A stretch of 6,132 nt of DNA from Acidobacteriota bacterium. GTDB taxonomy: Bacteria > Acidobacteriota > UBA4820 > DSQY01. Each line of letters opens with the position of its first letter. The first letter of the stretch is position 1. The stretch is taken from assembly GCA_021814355.1 (NCBI GenBank), contig JAKAIJ010000158.1, positions 1 to 6,132 on the forward strand, read 5' to 3'. Positions 1 to 5,503 of this stretch are shown piece by piece. The notes under the pieces were generated by a model. That model was not told the DNA's origin. It did not search any database and saw only the letters and a program-made list of their open reading frames with translations. Made by a program: the position numbers and the translations under genes.

Positions 1-289
1 TGGCGGCTCCGTATCGATCGCACAGCACCCGCTCACTGCGCTCCAACGCGGGGCGGACGACGCGCGCCACGTGCTCGGCGCGTTCGGCGGCGTAAAGCAG
101 GAGCTCGGTCCGGGGCACCACCGCGTAGGACTCGGAGAGGAGAAGGCTCCGCAGCGCGGGCCCGATGGGCGATCCGCCGGGCTCGCGGGTGAGGGTGAGG
201 GCCGTTCCACGGGTGCGCAGATGATCCGCCAGACGGTGGACCTGGGTGCTTTTTCCGCAGCCCTCGATGCCCTCGAAGGTCAGGAACAT
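1..289 (-). CDS. tmk: Thymidylate kinase (dTMP kinase), N-terminal part, 3' end outside window
   Basis: Phosphorylates dTMP to dTDP with ATP, an essential cytoplasmic step in dTTP synthesis. The 96 visible codons begin MFLTFEGIEGCGKSTQ. The P-loop GIEGCGKST is at residues 7-15, the dTMP-binding motif REPGG at 35-39, and the start of the DRY motif region (C90-D91-R92-Y93) lies at the window edge. Spacing of these motifs matches full-length family members, which are about 200-215 residues, so roughly the second half including the lid is missing. The P-loop has no Arg or Lys between G7 and K13, as in bacterial type II enzymes that carry their basic residue in the lid. The ATG at 287-289 is preceded by a GGAGG (complement of 296-300) six bases away, which supports this start. 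It is divergent from lpxB. In many genomes tmk is followed by holB; that could not be checked here. Confidence 0.95.
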   Translation of the reverse strand, partial: MFLTFEGIEGCGKSTQVHRLADHLRTRGTALTLTREPGGSPIGPALRSLLLSESYAVVPRTELLLYAAERAEHVARVVRPALERSERVLCDRYGAA

Positions 290-306
290 CCTTCGCCTCC
301 GCACCG

Positions 307-312
307 ATTCTA
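307..312 (-). promoter_or_regulatory. Possible -10 element for tmk (TAGAAT)
   Basis: TAGAAT read on the minus strand lies about 18 bases before the tmk start and matches the TATAAT consensus at five of six positions. Transcription would begin near 300, leaving a leader of only about 11 nt that starts at the Shine-Dalgarno sequence. No recognisable -35 lies 16-18 bp upstream. The element sits inside a short inverted repeat, CCGAT (304-308) and ATCGG (317-321). A promoter is required somewhere in this divergent spacer, but this assignment is tentative. Confidence 0.3.
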
Positions 313-321
313 GCAGATCGG

Positions 322-329
322 TAAGGAGG
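322..329 (+). other. Strong Shine-Dalgarno-like sequence without a start codon
   Basis: TAAGGAGG in the tmk-lpxB spacer is nearly a full complement of the 16S rRNA 3' end, yet no ATG, GTG or TTG follows within 5-12 bases. The lpxB start is about 60 bases further on and has its own site. It could be chance, a remnant of an earlier gene start, or a ribosome standby site if lpxB transcription begins upstream of it. Confidence 0.25.
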
Positions 330-367
330 CGGTCCGCCGGAGAGGTCCGCGCACGCGGGCGCTGCGG

Positions 368-373
368 TACAAT
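368..373 (+). promoter_or_regulatory. Possible -10 element for lpxB (TACAAT)
   Basis: TACAAT is one of the few AT-rich hexamers in the spacer and differs from TATAAT at one position. Transcription would start near 380, giving a leader of about 9 nt made up almost entirely of the GGAGGAG ribosome binding site. No good -35 is present at 345-350 (GTCCGC). Upstream are a small palindrome, GGCGG-T-CCGCC (328-338), and a direct repeat GGTCCGC (331-337 and 344-350). These might be regulator contacts or chance in GC-rich DNA. Confidence 0.3.
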
Positions 374-388
374 GGGCGCGGAGGAGCC

Positions 389-1534
389 ATGGGGGACGCC
401 CTCGAGCTGGCGGTGGTGGCGGGCGAAGCCTCGGGCGACGCCCACGCCGGGGCGCTCGTGCGGGCCTTCGCCGGACGCCTCCCGGAGGCCCGCTGGTACG
501 GCGCGGGGGGACCCTCGTTGCGCGCCGCGGGGGTCGAGATCCTGGTCCCGAGCGAATCTCTCGCGGTGGTGGGCATCGGCGAGGTGCTCCTTCGCCTGCC
601 CGGCCTTTGGCGCGCCCTGGGGACCCTGAAGGCCGCCCTGCGGGAGCGCCGCCCCGGGGCGCTGGTCCTGGTGGATTTTCCCGACTTCAACTTCCGCCTG
701 GCCCGGCACGCCAAGCGGCTCGGGATCCCCGTCGTCTACTACATCACCCCCCAGGTCTGGGCCTGGCGGCCGGGGCGGACGCGCTTTCTGGCCGCGAACG
801 TGGACCTGGCGCTGGTCCTCTTCCCCTTCGAGGAGGAGTTCCTGAAAGCGCGGGGCGTGGAGGCGCGGTTCGTGGGCCACCCGCTCGTGGACACGGCCCG
901 GCCCGCCTCTTCCCTGGAGGAGTTCCTGACCCGGCACGGCCTCTCGCCCAGAGCCCCCCGCGTGGCGCTGCTCCCCGGAAGCCGGCCCTCGGAGGTGCGG
1001 CGGAACCTCCCCGCCCTCGCCGGAGCCGCCGCGCTCCTCCGGAAGACCCATCCCGAGGCGGTCCCGATGGTTCCCTGGGCCCACGGCCTTCCCGCCTCCT
1101 TGAGAGGCCCCTTCGACGGGGGGCCCATCCGCTGGGTGGAGGGGGAGTACGCCGACGTGCTGGGCCACGCCCAGGCGGCGGCGGTGGCCTCGGGAACCGC
1201 CACCCTGGAGGCGGCCCTCATGGGGGTCCCGCAGGTGGTGGTCTACCGGGTGAACCGCCTCACCTACCAGATCGGCCGCCGGCTGGTGACCCTGCCGCAC
1301 GTCGCTCTGCCCAACGTGGTGGCGGGGCGCGCCGCGGTCCCCGAGCTCCTTCAGGGGGCGTTCACGCCGCAGGCGGTCGCCCGGGCGCTGGCGGGGTTCC
1401 TGGATTCGGGAGAGCAGGCCCGGCGGGAAGCCGCCGCGCTGGAGAAGGAAATGCGAAAGCGGCTCGGCGAAGGGGGCGCCTCCGCGCGGGCCGCTTCGGA
1501 GCTGCAGGCCTTCTTGGAGCTCAGACGGCCTTGA
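389..1534 (+). CDS. lpxB: Lipid A disaccharide synthase
   Basis: GT19-family glycosyltransferase that joins UDP-2,3-diacylglucosamine to lipid X, forming the lipid A disaccharide 1-phosphate and UDP at the cytoplasmic face of the inner membrane. The 381-residue product has normal family length (about 380). Family motifs appear in order: GEASGD at 12-17, DFPDFN at 96-101 (the D-x-PDFN active-site motif), YYITPQVWAW at 117-126, FVGHPL at 161-166, LLPGSR followed by SEV at 194-203, SGTATLEAAL at 268-277 and LPN at 307-309. The ATG at 389 follows GGAGGAG (380-386) closely, with GGAGG four bases from the start, and GEASGD falls at the usual distance from the N-terminus. It is not next to lpxA, lpxD or fabZ, its common neighbours. 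It stands alone between divergent tmk and convergent rpmB, and its last 14 bases overlap the end of rpmB. Confidence 0.97.
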   Translation: MGDALELAVVAGEASGDAHAGALVRAFAGRLPEARWYGAGGPSLRAAGVEILVPSESLAVVGIGEVLLRLPGLWRALGTLKAALRERRPGALVLVDFPDFNFRLARHAKRLGIPVVYYITPQVWAWRPGRTRFLAANVDLALVLFPFEEEFLKARGVEARFVGHPLVDTARPASSLEEFLTRHGLSPRAPRVALLPGSRPSEVRRNLPALAGAAALLRKTHPEAVPMVPWAHGLPASLRGPFDGGPIRWVEGEYADVLGHAQAAAVASGTATLEAALMGVPQVVVYRVNRLTYQIGRRLVTLPHVALPNVVAGRAAVPELLQGAFTPQAVARALAGFLDSGEQARREAAALEKEMRKRLGEGGASARAASELQAFLELRRP

Positions 1535-1712
1535 GGACCTTGCCCGCTTTGAGGCACTTGGCGCAGACCCGCATGGTCCGGGTCCGGCCCGCCACGCTGG
1601 CCTTCACCGACTTCAGGTTGGGAAGCCAGCGGCGCTTGGTGAGGTTGTGGGCGTGGCTGATGTTGTTGCCCACGCTGGGTTTCTTGCCGCAGATGTCACA
1701 GACTCTGGCCAT
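1521..1712 (-). CDS. rpmB: 50S ribosomal protein L28, zinc-binding (four-cysteine) form
   Basis: Structural protein of the large ribosomal subunit. The 63-residue product begins MARVCDICGKKPSVGNN, and SHAHNLTKRRW (residues 19-29) is the family core. Two CxxC pairs, C5/C8 and C50/C53, form the presumed zinc ribbon of the C+ type of L28; some bacteria also carry a C- paralogue lacking these cysteines. The reading frame stays open much further upstream, but the start at 1710-1712 is supported by AAGGAG (complement of 1720-1725) seven bases before it, by the L28 N-terminus, and by a promoter at 1740-1768 that would exclude a longer product. The gene appears monocistronic: no rpmG lies beside it, and it runs tail to tail into lpxB with a 14-bp overlap. 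Confidence 0.97.
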   Translation of the reverse strand: MARVCDICGKKPSVGNNISHAHNLTKRRWLPNLKSVKASVAGRTRTMRVCAKCLKAGKVLKAV

Positions 1713-1739
1713 GGTTCGGCTCCTTCCCGCCGAATGCGG

Positions 1740-1768
1740 ATTATAGCAGGAGCCACGGTGCCGCGCAA
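1740..1768 (-). promoter_or_regulatory. Sigma-70-type promoter of rpmB with extended -10
   Basis: On the minus strand a perfect TATAAT (1740-1745) is preceded directly by TGC, giving the extended -10 form TGnTATAAT. TTGCGC (1763-1768) lies exactly 17 bp upstream as the -35. Transcription should begin near 1733, leaving a leader of about 20 nt that contains the AAGGAG site. This is the best promoter in the window, as expected for a ribosomal protein gene. Confidence 0.8.
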
Positions 1769-1780
1769 CCCCTGGAACCG

Positions 1781-1807
1781 GGAAACTTTGGGCAGAGCGG
1801 CGCCGTA
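1781..1807 (+). promoter_or_regulatory. Candidate ECF-sigma-type promoter of the efflux operon
   Basis: GGAAAC (1781-1786), 17 bp, then CGTA (1804-1807) resembles the bipartite promoters read by extracytoplasmic-function sigma factors: an AAC-containing -35 and a CGT-containing -10, 16-17 bp apart. Transcription would begin near 1813-1815, about 20 nt before the TolC-family start and just ahead of its ribosome binding site. No sigma-70-like pair was found on this strand in the spacer. The match rests on ten bases in GC-rich DNA and no sigma-factor gene is in view, so it remains a hypothesis. Confidence 0.35.
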
Positions 1808-1833
1808 GCACCCCAGGTACAGGGAGGTCAGCG

Positions 1834-3435
1834 ATGTCCCACCGTGCGGAATTCGTCTCCGTCCTCCTCGCCGCGGCCCTCGTCTCGGGGAGCGCCGCGG
1901 CGGCGCAGGAGCCCCCCACCCTCACCCTCACGCTCCAGGACGCCCTGGCCCTTGCGGCGAAGAACAGCTTCGACGTGCAGGTGGAGAAGCTGGTTTTCGA
2001 CCAGGCGGAGTGGCGGCTCAAGGCGGCGGAGGGGGCCTACGACCTCAACCTCTCGGCCAACTGGGGCGCGTCGGTCAGCCGGACCCCCACCACCAGCGTC
2101 CTCCAGGCCGGCGGCGGGAGATCGCTCTACCTCCAGCGGCAGGACACGTACGGGCTCGGCCTGGAGCAGTACACGCCGTGGGGCCAGGATTTCACCCTCT
2201 CCTGGAACAACACCCGCACGCGGACCAACTCCGCCTACTCCCTCTTCAATCCCTCCTACGGCTCCACCCTCCAGCTCGGGACCACGCTGCCCCTCCTGCG
2301 GGGGCTCGGCAAGGTCGCGGACCTCTCCCGCCGCAAGGCCCGGCTGGACCGGGAGGCGGCGGGCTTCCAGTACGCCCAGAGCCTGAGGGACACGCTGCTC
2401 CAGGTGGAGCAGTCCTACTGGGACCTCGTGTACGCCCTAAGGTCGCTCGAAGTGAGCCGGTCGGGGCTCCAGTTGGCCAAGGAGTTCCAGACCGAGACGG
2501 CGGCGCGGATTCGCGCAGGGGTCCTCGCGCCGATCGAGCAGGTCACCGCCGACGCGCAGGTGGCCCAGCGCGAGCAAGACATCGTCGTGGCCGAGAGCCA
2601 GGCTCGGAACACCGAGGACGTCCTGAAGCTGGCCCTCGGGTACGCCCAGGAGGGAGCCGGCTGGAACCAGCACGTGGTGCCCTCGGAGGAGCCCTCCCGC
2701 AACCCCGGCGCATACGACGAGTCCTCGCTCCTCCAGAAGGCCGAGGCCCTCCGGCCCGAGATCCGGGTCCTCCAGCGCACCCTCGACAAGAACCGGCTCG
2801 ACACGGCCTGGGCCAAGAACCAGATCCTGCCCTCGCTCACCCTCTCCGGAAGCCTCACCTACGCGGGGACCGCCGGGGACTACTACAACTCCTTCACCGG
2901 CGCCTTCGTGAACAGCGGCTTCTCCGACGCCTGGAACCAGGTCACCGGACGGGACTACAAGTCGTGGGCGCTGGGCCTGGCCCTCCGCTACCCCCTCCAG
3001 AACCGCGGGGCGCGCTACACCTTCCAGACCTACCGCCTGGCGCAGAGCGCCACCGAGATCCAACTGGAGAAGACCCGGCAGATCGTCGCCAACGACGTGC
3101 GCCTCTCCCTGCGCAACCTTCAAACCACCGAGAAGCGGATCGCCGCCGCCGACCTCAACGTGAGGCTGCAGCAGCAGAAGCTGGACGCCGAGAAGAAGAA
3201 GTACGAGAACGGCCTCTCCACCTCGTTCAACGTCCTCTCCTACCAGAACGACCTCATCGCCGCCAAGTCCGCGCTGCTCAAGGCCCGCATTGACAACCAG
3301 CTGGCCCAAGCCTCCCTGGACCGCGCGGTGGGCACCTACCTCGAGGGCAAGGGGCTCCGGGTGGCGGAAACCGCGGCGGCCGCGGCCGGACAGCCCTCCG
3401 CAGACGACAGCCGCCTGCCCGCGGCCGGGAAGTGA
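1834..3435 (+). CDS. TolC-family outer-membrane efflux protein
   Basis: Outer-membrane channel of a tripartite exporter, expected to form a trimer with a beta-barrel in the outer membrane and a long alpha-helical tunnel in the periplasm. The 533 residues begin with a signal peptide (hydrophobic 8-19, probable cleavage after the alanines at 21-24). No lipobox cysteine is present, so it resembles TolC rather than lipid-anchored OprM. Two OEP repeats are visible: LTLQDALALAAKN at 33-45 opens the first, and matching helical segments follow RAGVLAPIEQVTADAQVAQ (227-245) and NGLSTSFNVLSYQNDLIAA (459-477). Aromatic and Ser/Thr-rich stretches at about 72-155 and 333-390 fit the two barrel-strand pairs. 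An Ala-rich tail (511-533) looks disordered. E. coli TolC is about 40 residues shorter. AGGGAGGT (1821-1828) supports the ATG at 1834. It is the first gene of the operon, 8 bp before the YIP1-family gene. The substrate cannot be read from the sequence. Confidence 0.93.
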   Translation: MSHRAEFVSVLLAAALVSGSAAAAQEPPTLTLTLQDALALAAKNSFDVQVEKLVFDQAEWRLKAAEGAYDLNLSANWGASVSRTPTTSVLQAGGGRSLYLQRQDTYGLGLEQYTPWGQDFTLSWNNTRTRTNSAYSLFNPSYGSTLQLGTTLPLLRGLGKVADLSRRKARLDREAAGFQYAQSLRDTLLQVEQSYWDLVYALRSLEVSRSGLQLAKEFQTETAARIRAGVLAPIEQVTADAQVAQREQDIVVAESQARNTEDVLKLALGYAQEGAGWNQHVVPSEEPSRNPGAYDESSLLQKAEALRPEIRVLQRTLDKNRLDTAWAKNQILPSLTLSGSLTYAGTAGDYYNSFTGAFVNSGFSDAWNQVTGRDYKSWALGLALRYPLQNRGARYTFQTYRLAQSATEIQLEKTRQIVANDVRLSLRNLQTTEKRIAAADLNVRLQQQKLDAEKKKYENGLSTSFNVLSYQNDLIAAKSALLKARIDNQLAQASLDRAVGTYLEGKGLRVAETAAAAAGQPSADDSRLPAAGK

Positions 3436-3443
3436 GGTGACGC

Positions 3444-4268
3444 ATGGACGAGACGAGAACGCCGACGGAAGAAAACCCGCCCGCGAGCGCGCCCACCCCC
3501 ACGGTGGGCGCCCCCGTGCCGGACCCCACCGGGCCCGCGGCCGAGCCCTCCGGGCCCATCCCCTCGCCCTGGACGGCGGCGGCGGGGGTCGTGGCCTCCC
3601 CCACCCCCGCGTTCGCCGCCATGCGGGGCGCGAAGTGGCACTTCGCCCTCTGGCCCATGGCTCTGCTCGGCATCCTGGGGGGGCTCGCCAGCTTCACCTT
3701 CCTCTCGCGCGTGGACATGGAGTCCTTCGTGCGCGACCAGCTCCAGCGCAGCCGGTTCGCCTCCCAAATGTCCGCCGAGCAGATGGACAAGGCCCTCGAA
3801 AGCGCCAAAGACGTGAACCCCTACACCCGCGCGCTCTGGAGCCTCCCCGCTTCGGCGATCCTGCTTCTGCTCGCGTCGCTCGTCTACTGGGTGGGATTCT
3901 TGGCCCTGGGGCGGGCCCTCTCCTACTCCCAGACCCTGATCGTCGTCTCTTGGGCCCAGGTTCCCAAGGCGATCCAGGCGGTCCTCGCCTGCATCATCCT
4001 GGCCGTGAAGGACCCGTCGTCCGTGGACCCCATGAACCCCGTCCTGTCCAACGCGGGGGCCATCCTGGGCCAGGATGCCCTCGCCGGATGGCAGTACGCG
4101 CTGCTCTCCAGCCTGGACCTCTTCGCCCTCTGGACCGCGGTCCTCTGCATCCTGGGGTTCGCCGCCGCGGGCAAGATGCGCCGCTCTCAGGCTGCCACCG
4201 TGGTTATCGCGGTCTTCGCCGCCAAGGTCCTTCTCTGGACGGCCTGGGCCTTCTTCTTCCAGACCTGA
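3444..4268 (+). CDS. YIP1-family integral membrane protein
   Basis: Membrane protein of 274 residues that I assign to the YIP1 family from its overall pattern; its molecular function is unknown. Residues 11-44 are rich in Pro, Ala and Thr and probably flexible. SPWTAAAGVVASPTPAFAAM (41-60) is the short amphipathic lead-in typical of bacterial family members. Five hydrophobic segments follow at about 68-88, 133-156, 164-188, 218-241 and 250-271. A polar, partly helical loop of about 40 residues (90-130) separates the first two. No signal peptide, cysteine pair or enzymatic motif was seen. The ATG at 3444 has GAGGT (3434-3438) overlapping the end of the upstream stop codon. The gene lies 8 bp after the TolC-family gene and 10 bp before the adaptor, so all are probably co-transcribed. 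Its position suggests a role in pump assembly, membrane sensing or substrate supply, but this is inference. Codon use matches its neighbours, so there is no sign of recent insertion. Confidence 0.8.
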   Translation: MDETRTPTEENPPASAPTPTVGAPVPDPTGPAAEPSGPIPSPWTAAAGVVASPTPAFAAMRGAKWHFALWPMALLGILGGLASFTFLSRVDMESFVRDQLQRSRFASQMSAEQMDKALESAKDVNPYTRALWSLPASAILLLLASLVYWVGFLALGRALSYSQTLIVVSWAQVPKAIQAVLACIILAVKDPSSVDPMNPVLSNAGAILGQDALAGWQYALLSSLDLFALWTAVLCILGFAAAGKMRRSQAATVVIAVFAAKVLLWTAWAFFFQT

Positions 4269-4278
4269 GGGGGAACGC

Positions 4279-5502
4279 GTGAAGCGCAAGCATTGGGTCC
4301 TCACCGGCGCGGGGCTCCTGGTCGTCGTCGTGGTCGTGCTTTCGATCGTCAAGGCGGGCAAGCGGCCCGAGGAGGTCGAGGGGGTGAAGGCCGAGAGGGG
4401 CGACGTGGCCCCCACGGTCACCGCCGACGGCCTGGTTACGGCCAAGACCACCGTCAACATCTCCTCCCAGGTCATGGGCGAGATCGTGGCCCTCCCCCGG
4501 AAGGAGGGCGCCGCCGTCCAGAAGGGCGACATCCTGGTCCAGATCAACCCGGACACCTATCAGCGGGACGTGGCCTCCGCCAAGGCCAACCTCGACGCCG
4601 CCGCGGTGGCGGCGCGGCAGGCCGCCGCGAGCCTCGCCCAGCGGAGGCGCGAGTGGGCGAGGGCCCAGGAGCTCTTCGCCCAGGGGATCTTCTCCACCAC
4701 CCAGCACGAGGACGCCAAGCTCGCCCTCGAGCAGGCCGAGTTGGCGGCCCAGTCCGCGAGGTCCCAGGTGGCCCAGGCCCAGGCCTATTATCAGAAGGCC
4801 CAGGACAACCTGGCCAAGACCACCATGCGCGCGCCCATCGCGGGGGTCGTCACGGCCGTGAACGCCAAGGAGGGCGAGACCGCCGTCATGGGCACGATGA
4901 ACTTCGCGGGGACCGTCATCTTGACCGTCTCGGACCTCTCCGAGATCATCACCGAGGTCCAGGTGGACGAGGTGGACCTTCCGCGGCTCAAGCTGGGCCA
5001 GGACGTGATCGTCACCGTGGACGCCCTGGGCGGGAAGAAGTACGACGGCCGGGTGGTGGAGATCGGCGCCTCGGCTCACGCGGGCGCCCAGGGGCTCCAG
5101 TCCAACATCCGGCAGTTTCTGGTGAAGGTCGCGATCCTCCGCCCCGACGCCGACCTCAAGCCCGGAATCACCGCCCGGGTCAAACTCATCGCCGACAAGC
5201 GCCGGGGGGTCCTGCGGGTTCCCGTGGGCGCCATCCGCACCGAGGAGAAGAGCGGCGAGCAGGCCTTCTTCGTCTTCACCGCCGCCGACGGCAAGGTGGC
5301 TAAGGTCGCGGTGAGGACCGGTCTCTCGGACGACCTCTACACCGAGGTCGCCGACGGCCTGAAGGGCGGGGAGGTGGTCATCACGGGGCCCTACCGGCTC
5401 TTCAAGACCATGCGGGAGGGGGACCGCGTCAAGGTGAAGCTCCTCAAGCAGGAGGAACTCGAGCGGAAGCAGGAGGCGGGCGTCAAGGTGGAGGTGGACT
5501 GA
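4279..5502 (+). CDS. Periplasmic adaptor (membrane fusion protein) of a tripartite efflux pump, MacA/HlyD type
   Basis: Bridges the inner-membrane transporter to the TolC-type channel across the periplasm. The 407 residues start with a basic cap (VKRKH) and one membrane anchor (7-24, with six valines in a row at 15-20); there is no lipobox cysteine. Next come the first lipoyl half (about 58-92, VMGEIVALPRKEGAAVQKGD), an alpha-hairpin (about 93-180), the second lipoyl half (about 180-222, MRAPIAGVVTAV), a beta-barrel (about 223-305) and a membrane-proximal domain (about 306-390). The hairpin tip holds R128-x3-L132-x6-S139, the RLS pattern that contacts TolC in MacA and AcrA. The GTG at 4279 is chosen because GAGGGGGA (4267-4274) lies just before it and the anchor follows at once. 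A longer frame upstream would overlap the YIP1-family gene and lacks adaptor features. The ATPase gene next door favours an ABC (MacA-like) rather than an RND pump. Confidence 0.94.
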   Translation: MKRKHWVLTGAGLLVVVVVVLSIVKAGKRPEEVEGVKAERGDVAPTVTADGLVTAKTTVNISSQVMGEIVALPRKEGAAVQKGDILVQINPDTYQRDVASAKANLDAAAVAARQAAASLAQRRREWARAQELFAQGIFSTTQHEDAKLALEQAELAAQSARSQVAQAQAYYQKAQDNLAKTTMRAPIAGVVTAVNAKEGETAVMGTMNFAGTVILTVSDLSEIITEVQVDEVDLPRLKLGQDVIVTVDALGGKKYDGRVVEIGASAHAGAQGLQSNIRQFLVKVAILRPDADLKPGITARVKLIADKRRGVLRVPVGAIRTEEKSGEQAFFVFTAADGKVAKVAVRTGLSDDLYTEVADGLKGGEVVITGPYRLFKTMREGDRVKVKLLKQEELERKQEAGVKVEVD

Positions 5503-5503
5503 G

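Noticed and set aside
1500..1560. Intrinsic terminator between lpxB and rpmB
   Set aside because: Only weak 4-5-bp stems were found on either strand, with no U-tract.
607..1746. 379-codon forward frame overlapping lpxB and the rpmB region
   Set aside because: The translation is Gly/Pro/Arg/Ala-rich, runs over both lpxB and the antisense of rpmB, and contains no motif; a frame shadow.
1773..1793. Possible sigma-54 promoter before the TolC-family gene
   Set aside because: The GG at 1774-1775 is not followed by GC at the required ten-base spacing.
1757..1812. GGTGC / GCACC inverted repeat flanking the candidate operon promoter
   Set aside because: Only five base pairs with a 46-bp gap; expected by chance in this composition.
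1713..2021. Upstream extension of the L28 frame
   Set aside because: L28 proteins begin at MARVCDICG. The extension would cross the rpmB promoter and the start of the TolC-family gene.
2437..3309. 290-codon minus-strand frame inside the TolC-family gene
   Set aside because: Fully antisense to a confident gene, with low-complexity Leu/Gly/Val-rich translation and no recognisable domain; a shadow of codon bias.
4075..4278. N-terminal extension of the adaptor into the YIP1-family gene
   Set aside because: The extra segment is Ser/Pro/Arg-rich without adaptor features. The GTG at 4279 has its own ribosome binding site and gives a normal basic cap and membrane anchor.
4318..4345. GTC/GTG-rich tract in the adaptor membrane anchor as a slippage-prone repeat
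   Set aside because: Only three perfect GTC units in a row; it simply encodes the polyvaline anchor.
3336..4556. Long open frame (406 codons) on the minus strand across the YIP1-family gene and its neighbours
   Set aside because: It spans parts of three well-supported forward genes, its composition (Gly, Arg, His, Asp-rich) is typical of antisense frames in GC-rich DNA, and no ribosome binding site or family motif was seen.
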